In this document: positions 15,703 to 24,874 of the stretch, piece by piece | Layout of the letters: each line of letters begins with the position of its first letter | How positions within the stretch are numbered: the first letter of the stretch is position 1 | Origin: an uncultured Subdoligranulum sp. | GTDB taxonomy: Bacteria > Bacillota > Clostridia > Oscillospirales > Ruminococcaceae | Assembly: GCA_900545545.1 (NCBI GenBank) | Contig: UQZO01000002.1 | Coordinates: 186,001-250,000 of the forward strand | Direction: 5' to 3' | DNA: 64,000 bases | Notes under the pieces: model-generated | What the model was told of the DNA's origin: nothing | The model's input: the letters and a program-made list of their open reading frames with translations, nothing else | Databases searched by the model: none | Position numbers and translations under genes: made by a program

Positions 15703-16803
15703 TCAGGCTTTGGCGGCGCGGATCTCCTTGATCAGCTCGGGAACGACCTTGAACAAATCGCCAACGATGCCGTAGGAGGCAACGTCGAAGATCGGGGCGC
15801 TCTCGTTCTTGTTGATGGCGATGATGGTCTCGGAGTCCTGCATACCGGCCACGTGCTGGATGGCACCGGAGATGCCCAGAGCAACGTAGATACGCGGATG
15901 AACAGTCTTACCGGTCTGGCCAACCTGATGATCGCTGGACAGCCAGCCTTCATCGGTAACGGCACGGGAAGCGCCAACAACGCCGCCCAGAACGCCGGCC
16001 AGTTCCTCGGCCAGGGCGATGCCCTTGTCCACGTCGGAGCTGATGCCACGGCCGACAGAAACGACCACATCGGCACCGATCAGGTCAACCAGCTTCTTGG
16101 CGCTCTTCTTGATGTCGAGGATTTCCACATGGATATCGTCGGCGGTCAGTTCGGGAGTAACCTTCTCGATGACGACCTTGGCAGCGCCGGCCTCGTCGAA
16201 GGCCTGGGTCTGCATAACGCCGGGACGGACGGTGGACATCTGCGGGCGGAAGCGCGGGCAGATGATGGTGGCCATCAGGTGGCCGCCGAAAGCCGGACGG
16301 GTCATCTTCAGGTTGGTGTTCTCTTCGAACTTGGTGTTGTCCACATCAATGTTGGAGGTGGTGCGCAGGAAGTCCTTGTACTTCTCCACGTCCACATCCA
16401 GGTGGGTGCAGTCGGCGGTCAGGCCGGTGTGCAGACGAGCGGCGCAACGGGGACCAAGGTCACGGCCCAGGTTGGTGGCGCCGATCAGCATGATCTCGGG
16501 CTTCTTGTCCATGATGAGGTCGCACAGCGCCTTGGCATAGCCGTCGGTGGTGTAATCCTTCAGCAGGGGGCTCTCGATGTAGTAGACGCGGTCGGCGCCA
16601 TAGCCGCCCAGCGCTTTGATGTAATCTTCATTGAGCTCGCTGCCCATAACGACACCGCACAGCTCAACGCCGAGGTCGTTGGCCAGCTTGCGGCCTTCGC
16701 TCAGCAGCTGATAGCTGATGGTCTGGATCTGGCCTTCGCGCTGCTCGCAGAAAACCCACACGCCCTTGAAGGCGGCGGTGTCCATTGCATTGAATTCAGC
16801 CAT
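15703..16803 (-). CDS. etfA: Electron transfer flavoprotein subunit alpha (366 aa)
   Basis: EtfA pairs with EtfB and, with butyryl-CoA dehydrogenase, forms the electron-bifurcating complex that couples crotonyl-CoA reduction to ferredoxin reduction. The C-terminal FAD-binding region is visible as [40 protein letters not shown] and [19 protein letters not shown]. The start [12 protein letters not shown] at 16803 has AAGGAG nine bases upstream. It is the last gene of the thl operon, 17 bases after etfB, and ends in the bidirectional terminator. Confidence 0.96.
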   Translation of the reverse strand: MAEFNAMDTAAFKGVWVFCEQREGQIQTISYQLLSEGRKLANDLGVELCGVVMGSELNEDYIKALGGYGADRVYYIESPLLKDYTTDGYAKALCDLIMDKKPEIMLIGATNLGRDLGPRCAARLHTGLTADCTHLDVDVEKYKDFLRTTSNIDVDNTKFEENTNLKMTRPAFGGHLMATIICPRFRPQMSTVRPGVMQTQAFDEAGAAKVVIEKVTPELTADDIHVEILDIKKSAKKLVDLIGADVVVSVGRGISSDVDKGIALAEELAGVLGGVVGASRAVTDEGWLSSDHQVGQTGKTVHPRIYVALGISGAIQHVAGMQDSETIIAINKNESAPIFDVASYGIVGDLFKVVPELIKEIRAAKA

Positions 16804-16820
16804 TGTACGTTTCTCCTTCC

Positions 16821-17606
16821 TCAAATCAGGTGCTTGTCGTTCAGGATGCCGACCAGCTGGGCCGCATCCTCGACCATCATGCCCGCGCCCTTGACCGGAG
16901 GAGCAAAGGACTTGTAAACATTCGTCGGGGAGCCCTTGAGGCCGATGGTGTCGGTCTCGATGAGCGGGTCATCTTTCAGGGTGTTGTAATCGAACACATC
17001 GATGGGCTTGTCGTAGCACTCGAAGATGCCGGACACGCTCATGTAACGCGGGGTGTTCAGTTCCTTGATGCAGGTCAGCAGGCAGGGGGTGTTGACCTTC
17101 AGCTCCATGTAGCCGTCCTCAAGCTGGCGCTTGACAACCACAGCGTTGCCTTCCTTCTTGATGTCGGTAACATAGGTGACCTGGGGCAGGTGCAGCTTCT
17201 CAGCGATCTGAGGACCAACCTGGGCGGTATCGCCGTCGATGGCCTGACGGCCGCAGAAGACGATGTCCTCGGGGCCAACGCCGATCTTGTTGACGGCAGC
17301 GGCCAGGATCTGAGAAGTAGCGAAGGTATCGGAACCGCCGAACTCACGGCCGGAAACCAGCACGCCACGGTCAGCGCCACGGGCGATCAGCTCACGCAGC
17401 ATGCCTTCGGCCGGCGGCGGGCCCATGGTGACAACAACGACTTCGCAGCCGGTCTCATCCTTGAGCTGCAGGGCGGCCTCGACGGCGTTCAGGTCGTCGG
17501 GGTTGGTAATGGTTGCCATCGCTGCGCGGTCCATGGTGCCGTCAGCCTTGACAGCGACCTTGCCCTGCGTATCGGGAACCTGTTTGACACAAACAATTGC
17601 TTTCAT
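16821..17606 (-). CDS. etfB: Electron transfer flavoprotein subunit beta (261 aa)
   Basis: The N-terminus MKAIVCVKQVPDT and the motif CGRQAIDGDTAQVGPQIAE are signatures of EtfB; the latter loop contacts the bifurcating FAD in clostridial Etf. Length is normal. It lies between bcd and etfA in the standard clostridial order, with 16-17 base spacings. With EtfA it takes electrons from NADH. Confidence 0.96.
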   Translation of the reverse strand: MKAIVCVKQVPDTQGKVAVKADGTMDRAAMATITNPDDLNAVEAALQLKDETGCEVVVVTMGPPPAEGMLRELIARGADRGVLVSGREFGGSDTFATSQILAAAVNKIGVGPEDIVFCGRQAIDGDTAQVGPQIAEKLHLPQVTYVTDIKKEGNAVVVKRQLEDGYMELKVNTPCLLTCIKELNTPRYMSVSGIFECYDKPIDVFDYNTLKDDPLIETDTIGLKGSPTNVYKSFAPPVKGAGMMVEDAAQLVGILNDKHLI

Positions 17607-17622
17607 TGTACGTCTTGCCTCC

Positions 17623-18792
17623 TTACTTCAGCATCGCGCCGGAAATGACCATCATCTGGACTTCGCTGGTGCCTTCGTAGATCTCGGTGATCTTGGCATC
17701 GCGCATCATGCGCTCGATGGGGTAGTCACGGGTGTAGCCATAACCGCCGAACAGCTGCAGGCAGCGGCGGGTCACATCGCTGGCGGTGCGGGCGGCGATC
17801 AGCTTGGCCTCGGCGGCCTCGACGCTGTAACGGGCCTTGGCGCCGTCCATCACGCTCTGCTTCTTCAGAGCAGCCTGGTAAACCAGGAACTTGGCGGCAT
17901 CCACGCGGGCCTTCATCTCGGCCAGCTCGAACTGGGTGTTCTGGAAAGCAGCGATGGAGCGGCCGAACTGCTTACGCTCTTTGACGTAGGCAACGGTCTC
18001 GTCCAGGGCGCCCTCGGCGATGCCCAGAGCCTGGGCAGCAATGCCGATACGGCCGCCGTCCAGGGTAGCCATGGCCAGCTGGAAGCCCTTGCCCTTCACG
18101 CCCAGCAGGCGGTCCTTCGGGATGATGCAGTCTTCCATGATCAGCTCGCAGGTGGAGGAGCCACGGATGCCCATCTTGTCCTCGGGCTTGCCGACCTTGA
18201 AGCCGGGATCGGTGCGCTCGACGATGAAGGCGGAGATTTCCTTCTGCTTGCGGCCGCGCTTGTCGGTCACAAAGCCGGTAACGGCGATGATGATGAAGAC
18301 GTTGGCGTAACCAGCGTTGGTGATGAAGATCTTGGAGCCGTTCAGCTTCCAGTGATCGCCCTCGTCAACGGCGAAGGTCTGCTGGCCCTGAGCATCGGTG
18401 CCGGCGCCGGGCTCGGTCAGACCGAAAGCGCCGATCCACTCGCCGCTGCACAGCTTGGGCAGGTACTTGGCCTTCTGCTCGGGAGTGCCGTTCTCAAAAA
18501 TGGGAGCCGCGCACAGAGAGGTGTGGGCGGAGATGATAACACCGGTGGTGCCGCAAACTTTGGACATCTCCTCAACGGCCATGACGTAGGACAGCACATC
18601 GCCGCCGGCGCCTCCGACTTCCTTCGGGAAGTAGATGCCCATCATGCCCAGCTTCGCCATCTTCTGAACGGTCTCAACGGGGAAATATTCCTCGGCATCG
18701 ACCTTTTTGGCGAGAGGCTTGACTTCGTTCTCAGCAAATTCCTTGTACATTTTCTGGACCATTTGCTGCTGTTTGGACAGAGTAAAATCCAT
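17623..18792 (-). CDS. bcd: Butyryl-CoA dehydrogenase (389 aa)
   Basis: This FAD acyl-CoA dehydrogenase reduces crotonyl-CoA to butyryl-CoA with EtfAB. Visible are the FAD/substrate segment FGLTEPGAGTDAQG, the RGSSTCELIMEDC region and the C-terminal catalytic glutamate in ITEIYEGTSEVQMM. LFGGYGYTRDYPIERMMRDA completes the signature. The start MDFTLSKQQQMVQ at 18792 follows GGAGG; five residues further upstream are unsupported. Neighbours hbd and etfB confirm the role. Confidence 0.96.
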   Translation of the reverse strand: MDFTLSKQQQMVQKMYKEFAENEVKPLAKKVDAEEYFPVETVQKMAKLGMMGIYFPKEVGGAGGDVLSYVMAVEEMSKVCGTTGVIISAHTSLCAAPIFENGTPEQKAKYLPKLCSGEWIGAFGLTEPGAGTDAQGQQTFAVDEGDHWKLNGSKIFITNAGYANVFIIIAVTGFVTDKRGRKQKEISAFIVERTDPGFKVGKPEDKMGIRGSSTCELIMEDCIIPKDRLLGVKGKGFQLAMATLDGGRIGIAAQALGIAEGALDETVAYVKERKQFGRSIAAFQNTQFELAEMKARVDAAKFLVYQAALKKQSVMDGAKARYSVEAAEAKLIAARTASDVTRRCLQLFGGYGYTRDYPIERMMRDAKITEIYEGTSEVQMMVISGAMLK

Positions 18793-18868
18793 TTGATAAA
18801 CCTCCATTACTCAAACAAACGCAGCCCGGCGCGGTATTGCCCGCGCCAGGCGCGAAAGTTTTACTGAA

Positions 18869-19741
18869 TTACAGGGCGTCGACCGGGGTCTTGGTGCGAT
18901 CGGCATTGTAGACATAGAAGCCCTTGCCGGTCTTGCAGCCCAGGTTGCCGCCGCGGACCATCTTGCGGATCAGCGGGCAAGCACGATACTTGCTGTCGCC
19001 GGTCTCCTTGTACAGGACGTCCATGATGGCCAGGCAGATGTCCAGGCCGACGAAGTCGCCCAGCTCCAGGGGTCCCATGGGATGGTTGGCACCCAGCTTC
19101 ATGGCGGTGTCGATACCGGCGATGTCGGAAACGCCTTCCATCTTGATGAAGGCAGCTTCGTTGATCATGGGGATCAGGATGCGGTTGACGACGAAGCCGG
19201 CGGCCTCGTTGACCTGGACCGGGCTCTTGCCGATCTCAACGCTGATCTTCTTGATGGTCTCGACGGTCTCGGCGGGGGTGTTCACACCGGCGATGACCTC
19301 GATGAGCTTCATGCGGTCAGCGGGGTTGAAGAAGTGCATGCCGACCAGCGGACGGGACAGGCCCTTGCCGATCTCGGTGATGGACAGAGAAGAAGTGTTG
19401 GAAGCGAAAACGCACTCCGGCTTGCAGATCTTGTCCAGGGCAGCAAAGGTGTCCTGCTTGACCTTCATGTCCTCGAAAGCAGCCTCAACGATGAGGTCGC
19501 AATCAGCGCAGAGATCTTCCTTCAGGCCCGGGGTGATGGCCGCCACGCGGCGATCCACTTCAGCCTGATCCAGCTTGCCCTTGGCAACCAGCTTGGCGTA
19601 ACCGGCGGCAATCTTGTTCTTGCCGTTCTCAGCCCACTCCTGCTTGATGTCGCACAGCGCAACGGTGTAACCCTCAACCTGTGCAAAAGCCTTCGCAATG
19701 CCCTGGCCCATGGTGCCAGCGCCAATAACGCCTACCTTCAT
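18869..19741 (-). CDS. hbd: 3-hydroxybutyryl-CoA dehydrogenase (290 aa)
   Basis: The enzyme reduces acetoacetyl-CoA to 3-hydroxybutyryl-CoA with NAD(P)H. The N-terminal Rossmann motif VGVIGAGTMGQGIAKAFAQ, the substrate-domain motif GMHFFNPADRMKLIEVI with the catalytic His, and the C-terminal GYKTGKGFY-like GCKTGKGFYVYN are all seen. Length matches clostridial Hbd. It lies between crt and bcd. Confidence 0.96.
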   Translation of the reverse strand: MKVGVIGAGTMGQGIAKAFAQVEGYTVALCDIKQEWAENGKNKIAAGYAKLVAKGKLDQAEVDRRVAAITPGLKEDLCADCDLIVEAAFEDMKVKQDTFAALDKICKPECVFASNTSSLSITEIGKGLSRPLVGMHFFNPADRMKLIEVIAGVNTPAETVETIKKISVEIGKSPVQVNEAAGFVVNRILIPMINEAAFIKMEGVSDIAGIDTAMKLGANHPMGPLELGDFVGLDICLAIMDVLYKETGDSKYRACPLIRKMVRGGNLGCKTGKGFYVYNADRTKTPVDAL

Positions 19742-19774
19742 AGTAGTAACCTCCCTGAAAATGTTATGTTAAAA

Positions 19775-20560
19775 TCAGTTGTTGGTGAAAACCGGTTTGG
19801 GTTTCGGCTTCTCACGGCTGAGGAAGCACTGCATGCCTTCCACCTGGTCGTGGGTCTCGAAGCAGTCGCCGAACAGCTTTTCTTCCACTTCAACCGCCTT
19901 CTCGATGGGCAGGCTGATGCCGTCGTTCATGGCCTTCTTGCAGTTGCGAACGGCGATGGGCGCGTTCTTGGCGATCTTGCCGGCCAGCTTGAGGGCTGCG
20001 GGCAGCAGCTCTTCCTGGGTGTAAACGGCGTTGACCAGGCCGATGCGCAGGGCTTCGTCCGCCTTGATGTTCAGAGCGGAGTAGACCAGCTGTTTGGCCA
20101 TGCCCATGCCCACCAGACGGGCCAGGCGCTGGGTGCCGCCGAAGCCCGGGGTGATGCCCAGGCCCACTTCGGGCTGACCGAAGACGGCGTTGTCAGAGCA
20201 GAGGCGGATGTCGCAGCTCATGGCCAGCTCGTTGCCGCCGCCCAGGGCAAAACCGTTGACGGCTGCGATGACGGGCAGCGGGAAGTGCTCGATCATCAGG
20301 AAGATGTCGTTGCCCAGCTTGCCGAAAGCCTCGCCTTCGGCCTTGGTCATGGTGGACATGGAGCCGATATCGGCACCGGCAACGAAGCTCTTGTCACCGG
20401 CACCGGTCAGCACGACGCAGCGCACGGTGCTCTGGTCGATGCCCTCGAAGGCGGCCTTCAGGTCAGCCAGCACTTCGGGGTTCAGAGCGTTCAGTGCTTT
20501 GGGACGGTCGATCGTAACAACGGCGACGGCGTCCTGGATTTCAGTTTTGACAAAGGACAT
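19775..20560 (-). CDS. crt: 3-hydroxybutyryl-CoA dehydratase, crotonase (261 aa)
   Basis: Crotonase dehydrates 3-hydroxybutyryl-CoA to crotonyl-CoA. The oxyanion-hole motif FVAGADIGSM near residue 60, the AVNGFALGGGNELAMSCDIR stretch and FGQPEVGLGITPGFGGTQRL with its catalytic glutamate near residue 130-145 are intact. It is second in the operon after thl. Confidence 0.96.
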   Translation of the reverse strand: MSFVKTEIQDAVAVVTIDRPKALNALNPEVLADLKAAFEGIDQSTVRCVVLTGAGDKSFVAGADIGSMSTMTKAEGEAFGKLGNDIFLMIEHFPLPVIAAVNGFALGGGNELAMSCDIRLCSDNAVFGQPEVGLGITPGFGGTQRLARLVGMGMAKQLVYSALNIKADEALRIGLVNAVYTQEELLPAALKLAGKIAKNAPIAVRNCKKAMNDGISLPIEKAVEVEEKLFGDCFETHDQVEGMQCFLSREKPKPKPVFTNN

Positions 20561-20577
20561 TCTGTTTTCCTCCGCAA

Positions 20578-21762
20578 TTACATTTCAACGATGGTGGCGC
20601 AGCCCATGCCGCCGCCGATGCACAGGGTAGCCAGGCCCTTATGAGCGCCGCGATGCTTCATGGCGTAGAGCAGGGTGACCAGGATACGGGCACCGGAAGC
20701 GCCGACAGGATGGCCCAGAGCGATGGCACCGCCGTTGACGTTGACCTTGTCCATATCGAACTTCAGGTCATGAGCAACAGCCAGGCTCTGCGCAGCGAAA
20801 GCCTCGTTGGCCTCGATGAGGTCCATATCGGCAACGGTCAGGCCGGTCTTTTCCATGACCTTGTTGGTGGCGGCAATGGGGCCGACACCCATGATGGAGG
20901 GATCAACGCCGCCCAGAGCGCCGCCAACCCAGGTAGCCATGGGGGTGATGCCCAGTTCCTTGGCCTTGTCCTCGCTCATGATGACCAGAGCAGCAGCGCC
21001 GTCGTTGATGGCGGAGGAGTTGCCGGCGGTGACGATGCCGTCCTTCTTGAAGGCGGGCTTCAGCTTGGCCAGCACTTCGGGAGCGCTGAGACGGGGGCCT
21101 TCATCGGTATCGAAGACGATGTCGCCCTTCTTGTTCTTGATGACAACGGGAACGATCTCATCCTTGAAGGCGCCGGACTTGATGGCGGCGTCGGCCTTGA
21201 CCTGGCTGCTGTAAGCGAAGTTGTCCAGATCCTCACGGGTCAGACCCCACTGCTCAGCCACGTTCTCGGCGGTGATGCCCATGTGGTAGTTGTTGAAAGC
21301 GTCCCACAGAGCGTCGTTGACCATGGTGTCAACCAGTTCGCTCTTGCCCATGGGGTAGCCCATGCGGTAGCCGTAACGGCCCTTCATCATGGCAAAGGGA
21401 GCCATATCCATGTTCTCAGTACCACCGGCGACGACGATGTCAGCATCGCCAGCCTCGATCATCTGAGCAGCCATGTTGACGCAGTTCAGACCGGAGCCGC
21501 AGACCACGTTGACGGTGACAGCCGGGGTGGTGACGGGCAGACCGGCCTTGAGGCTGGCCTGACGGGCAACGTTCTGGCCCAGGCCTGCCTGGATGACACA
21601 GCCCATGTAGACATGGTCAACCTGCTCAGGCTTGATGCCGGCGCGGTTGATGGCTTCCTTGATGACAATGGAGCCCAGTTCCGCAGCGGGGACGTTGGAC
21701 AGCGTGCCGCCGAACTTGCCGATGGCAGTACGGCAGGCGCTTGCAATGACGATCTTCTTCAT
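20578..21762 (-). CDS. thl: Acetyl-CoA acetyltransferase, thiolase (394 aa)
   Basis: Thiolase condenses two acetyl-CoA to acetoacetyl-CoA, the first step towards butyrate. The nucleophilic cysteine is in [17 protein letters not shown] near residue 89. The catalytic histidine is in [14 protein letters not shown] and the second cysteine in [10 protein letters not shown] near the C-terminus. A clear AGGAGG precedes the start. It is the first enzyme gene of the operon and lies 89 bases downstream of coaD on the same strand. Confidence 0.96.
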   Translation of the reverse strand: MKKIVIASACRTAIGKFGGTLSNVPAAELGSIVIKEAINRAGIKPEQVDHVYMGCVIQAGLGQNVARQASLKAGLPVTTPAVTVNVVCGSGLNCVNMAAQMIEAGDADIVVAGGTENMDMAPFAMMKGRYGYRMGYPMGKSELVDTMVNDALWDAFNNYHMGITAENVAEQWGLTREDLDNFAYSSQVKADAAIKSGAFKDEIVPVVIKNKKGDIVFDTDEGPRLSAPEVLAKLKPAFKKDGIVTAGNSSAINDGAAALVIMSEDKAKELGITPMATWVGGALGGVDPSIMGVGPIAATNKVMEKTGLTVADMDLIEANEAFAAQSLAVAHDLKFDMDKVNVNGGAIALGHPVGASGARILVTLLYAMKHRGAHKGLATLCIGGGMGCATIVEM

Positions 21763-21851
21763 AAGTAGCCTCCTGAAAACATTTTTTGTGGATAGACTTC
21801 TTTGTAAACCGTTGTATCTTCAAACCGCCGAAGCGGTGTGAATTCTGTTGT

Positions 21852-22340
21852 TCAGAGCTCCCCCGCCTGCCGTTTGGCAAGCAGTTCTTTCTCGACGTTG
21901 GGCGGTACGAACCGCGAAACATCCTGACCGTAGTGGGCAGCCTCCCGCACGATGGTGGAGGACAGATAGCTCCATTTGATGGCCGTGGCCAGAAAGACCG
22001 TTTCGATCTCCGGCATCATGGCGTAGTTGGTGTGGGCCAGCTGGATCTCGTTTTCAAAATCCGTTACCGCCCGCAGACCGCGCACCATCACGGTGGCGTT
22101 TTTCTGCTTGGCAAAGCTGACCGTCAGCCCGTTGAAGGAATCCACCTCCACATTGGGCATATCCTTGCAGCATTCCCGAAGCATGGCAACGCGCTCCTCG
22201 ACCGTAAACAGCGGCGTCTTGGCACTGTTGACCAGCACTGCAACGATCAGCTTGTCAAACATACGGCTGGAGCGCTTGATGATATCCAGATGCCCGCGGG
22301 TAACGGGATCAAAGCTGCCGGGGTACATGGCAATGGGCAT
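21852..22340 (-). CDS. coaD: Pantetheine-phosphate adenylyltransferase (162 aa)
   Basis: CoaD makes dephospho-CoA from phosphopantetheine and ATP. The N-terminus MPIAMYPGSFDPVTRGHLDI carries the nucleotidyltransferase TxGH-type motif. VRGLRAVTDFENEIQLAHTN and KWSYLSSTIVRE are the other signatures. The start at 22340 gives the family length; a longer frame reaches 22496 without family similarity. It is same-strand and close to thl, so it may be the first gene of the butyrate operon, linking CoA supply to CoA-dependent fermentation. Confidence 0.92.
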   Translation of the reverse strand: MPIAMYPGSFDPVTRGHLDIIKRSSRMFDKLIVAVLVNSAKTPLFTVEERVAMLRECCKDMPNVEVDSFNGLTVSFAKQKNATVMVRGLRAVTDFENEIQLAHTNYAMMPEIETVFLATAIKWSYLSSTIVREAAHYGQDVSRFVPPNVEKELLAKRQAGEL

Positions 22341-22371
22341 GGTGAACAAAACCTTTCCGGTTCCACCCAAA

Positions 22372-22389
22372 GTGTTAAAAATTAAACAA
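22372..22389. promoter_or_regulatory. Rex-like operator in the coaD leader
   Basis: On the minus strand the 18 bases TTGTTTAATTTTTAACAC match 12 of 14 fixed positions of the clostridial Rex consensus TTGTTAA-N4-TTAACAA. It lies 32 bases before the coaD start codon. Confidence 0.5.
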
Positions 22390-22515
22390 CCATGGGTAGA
22401 AATGTAGGCACCGGCGCCGTGGCTGGCTCGTGGGATCATATGGAAACCATCTCGGTCAGGTGCGCGGCGGCTGGTGCCGCAGGGCTTCTGGCGCATTTCC
22501 AGAAACTCTACTATA

Positions 22516-22544
22516 GTTTTACCATCTTGTTAAGGTTTTGTCAA
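22516..22544 (-). promoter_or_regulatory. Promoter of coaD (and perhaps thl operon), TTGACA-17-TAAAAC, overlapped by a Rex-like operator
   Basis: The -35 TTGACA reads 22544-22539 and the -10 TAAAAC 22521-22516 on the minus strand. The plus-strand 18-mer TTGTTAAGGTTTTGTCAA at 22527-22544 has a perfect left half and 12 of 14 Rex consensus positions, and covers the -35 and spacer. Confidence 0.5.
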
Positions 22545-22697
22545 TTACTTTACCGTTAAAATTCTGTTGAAATCGGAGGTTTGTTTTCATCATTCCGCAC
22601 AATTCGCCTCCCCCTTCCAGACCGGCGCGGGGGGCTGCCTACCTATTTTATAGAGGCCGCGGTGCGCAGTTCTTGACAGGAAGCTACGTTTTGCCTC

Positions 22698-22734
22698 TTG
22701 ACCCGCAGGCTGTACCGTGTTATTATTTTAACAT
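22698..22734 (+). promoter_or_regulatory. Promoter of ptb-buk, TTGACC-17-TATTAT, overlapped by a Rex-like operator
   Basis: The hexamers are at 22698-22703 and 22721-22726. The 18-mer at 22717-22734, with inverted arms TGTTA/TAACA, matches 11 of 14 Rex consensus positions and covers the -10. Confidence 0.6.
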
Positions 22735-22791
22735 GTGAGGGTGTGTCCCTCTGTTTTTGCTGTGAGGATAGAATAAACGAGGTGCTGTACC

Positions 22792-23703
22792 ATGAATTTT
22801 GAGGACCTGATTGCAAAAGTAAAAACCTGTGGCAAGCAGAAGCTGGCCGTGGCCGCCGCCGAGGACGACGCCGTTCTGGAAGCCGTTGACGCTGCCCACA
22901 AGCAGGGCATTGCCGACGCCATCCTGGTGGGCGACGAGGCCGCCATCCGCAAGATCGCTGCAGAGCTGAACATCGACCTGAGCGACTACGAGATCATCAA
23001 CGAGCCGGACAAGGTCCAGGCTTCGCTGAAGGCCGTCAAGCTGGCCCACGACGGTGTGGCCAACATGTACATGAAGGGCCTGCTGGACACCAAGACCTTC
23101 CTGAAGAGCGTGCTGGACAAGGAAGTCGGCCTGCGCACCGGCAACACGCTGTCCCACGTGGCTGTGTTCGAGGTCAAGGGCATTGAGCAGCTGCTGTTCC
23201 TGACCGACGTCGCTTTCATGACCTACCCCACCCTGGAGGACAAGGTCCACATCATCGAGAATACCGTCGCCGTGGCCCATGCCTGCGGTGTCGAGTGCCC
23301 GAAGGTTGCGCCTCTGGCCGCCGTCGAAGTCGTCAACCCCAAGATGCCCTGCACCGTGGATGCTGACGAGCTGCGCAAGATGAACGAAGAAGGCAAGATC
23401 ACCGGCTGCGTGGTGGATGGTCCCCTGTCCATGGATATCGCCATCGATCCCGAAGCTGCCGCCCACAAGGGTGCCCAGGACCGCCCGGCTGCCGGCCATG
23501 CGGACATCCTGCTGTTCCCCGACATCCAGGCAGGCAACCTCGTCTACAAGACGCTGGTCCACACCGCCGAGTGCAAGAACGGCTGCATCCTGACCGGCAC
23601 CAAGGTGCCCGCCATCCTGACCAGCCGCTCCGACTCCTTCCAGACCAAGGTGTACTCCATCGCGCTGGCCGCTGTTGTGGCTGCCGGCCTGAAAGCGGAA
23701 TAA
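22792..23703 (+). CDS. ptb: Phosphate butyryltransferase (303 aa)
   Basis: Ptb converts butyryl-CoA and phosphate to butyryl phosphate and CoA. The protein is full length and shows the phosphotransacylase pattern: [70 protein letters not shown] and [17 protein letters not shown]. It is followed after 28 bases by buk. The pair yields ATP from butyryl-CoA by substrate-level phosphorylation. Confidence 0.95.
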   Translation: MNFEDLIAKVKTCGKQKLAVAAAEDDAVLEAVDAAHKQGIADAILVGDEAAIRKIAAELNIDLSDYEIINEPDKVQASLKAVKLAHDGVANMYMKGLLDTKTFLKSVLDKEVGLRTGNTLSHVAVFEVKGIEQLLFLTDVAFMTYPTLEDKVHIIENTVAVAHACGVECPKVAPLAAVEVVNPKMPCTVDADELRKMNEEGKITGCVVDGPLSMDIAIDPEAAAHKGAQDRPAAGHADILLFPDIQAGNLVYKTLVHTAECKNGCILTGTKVPAILTSRSDSFQTKVYSIALAAVVAAGLKAE

Positions 23704-23731
23704 GAAAAGCGAAGAAAAAGGAGACGATATC

Positions 23732-24799
23732 ATGTCGATCAAAACGTTGGTCATTAACCCCGGCTCCACCTCCACCAAGGTTGGCGTGTTCGAGGATGAG
23801 ACCCTGCTGTTCGAGGAAACGCTGCGCCATCCCACCGAGGAGATCGCCAAGTACGCCAGCGTCATTGACCAGAAAGACTTCCGCAAGGAGATCATCCTGG
23901 ACTTCCTGAAAGAGAAGAACTGCGACCCCAAGAGTTTGAACGTCATCGTGGGCCGCGGCGGTCTGCTGAAGCCCATTCCCGGCGGCACCTACGCCGTCAG
24001 CGAGGCCCTGCTGGCCGACCTGAAGGCCGGTGTCCAGGGTCAGCACGCCTCCAACCTGGGCGGCATCCTGGCCCGTGAGATCGGTGACGCCCTGGGCATT
24101 CCCAGCTACATCGTGGACCCCGTGGTCGTGGATGAGCTGACCGACAAGGCCCGCCTGTCCGGTATGCCGGAACTGCCCCGCCGCTCCATCTTCCACGCCC
24201 TGAACCAGAAGGCCGTGGCCCGCCGCTTCGCCAAGGAGAACGGCAAGCGCTATGAGGATCTGAACCTCATCGTCATCCACATGGGCGGCGGTGTTTCCGT
24301 CGGTGCCCATGACCACGGCAAGGTCGTGGATGTCAACAACATCCTGGACGGCGAAGGCTGCTTCAGCCCCGAGCGCAGCGGCACCGTGCCTGTGGGCGAC
24401 CTGGTGAAGATGTGCTTCAGCGGCAAGTACACCCAGCAGGAAATCTACAAGAAGATCTGCGGCAACGGCGGCTTCAACGCCTACCTGCACACCAACGATG
24501 CCCGCATCGTGGAGAAGATGGCTCAGGAAGGCAACGCCGAGGCCAAGCTGGTGCAGGATGCCTTCTACTACCAGATCGCCAAGGACGCCGGCGCCATGGC
24601 AGCTGTGCTCTGCGGCAAGGTAGATCAGATCATTCTGACCGGCGGCATCGCCTATAACCCCCATACCCGCGAGATCCTGGAGAAGCACCTGGGCTTCATT
24701 GCTCCCATCACGGTTTACCCCGGCGAGGACGAGCTGCTGGCCCTGTGCCAGGGCGCTCTGCGCGTGGTCAACGGCGAAGAGGAAGCCAAGAAATATTGA
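23732..24799 (+). CDS. buk: Butyrate kinase (355 aa)
   Basis: Buk makes butyrate and ATP from butyryl phosphate and ADP. The acetate-kinase family motifs are visible: [15 protein letters not shown] at the N-terminus, [33 protein letters not shown] with the phosphate-loop glycines, and [10 protein letters not shown] near the C-terminus. AAAGGAG precedes the start. It ends in a strong terminator at 24836-24874. Confidence 0.96.
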   Translation: MSIKTLVINPGSTSTKVGVFEDETLLFEETLRHPTEEIAKYASVIDQKDFRKEIILDFLKEKNCDPKSLNVIVGRGGLLKPIPGGTYAVSEALLADLKAGVQGQHASNLGGILAREIGDALGIPSYIVDPVVVDELTDKARLSGMPELPRRSIFHALNQKAVARRFAKENGKRYEDLNLIVIHMGGGVSVGAHDHGKVVDVNNILDGEGCFSPERSGTVPVGDLVKMCFSGKYTQQEIYKKICGNGGFNAYLHTNDARIVEKMAQEGNAEAKLVQDAFYYQIAKDAGAMAAVLCGKVDQIILTGGIAYNPHTREILEKHLGFIAPITVYPGEDELLALCQGALRVVNGEEEAKKY

Positions 24800-24835
24800 T
24801 GGCCCGGCAGGGACCCTCTCCCCTGCCTACAAACA

Positions 24836-24874
24836 AAAAGCAGGAAAGGCTGATGCCTTTCCTGCTTTTTCTTT
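24836..24874 (+). terminator. Terminator of ptb-buk
   Basis: AAAAAGCAGGAAAGG and CCTTTCCTGCTTTTT form a stem with a six-base loop and flanking A and T runs, so it can also act on the minus strand. Confidence 0.88.

Larger units (their letters stand above)
22341..22791. other. Divergent regulatory interval between coaD-thl and ptb-buk
   Basis: The 451 bases carry a minus-strand promoter (22516-22544), a plus-strand promoter (22698-22726) and three Rex-like palindromes. No protein gene is supported. Confidence 0.7.
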
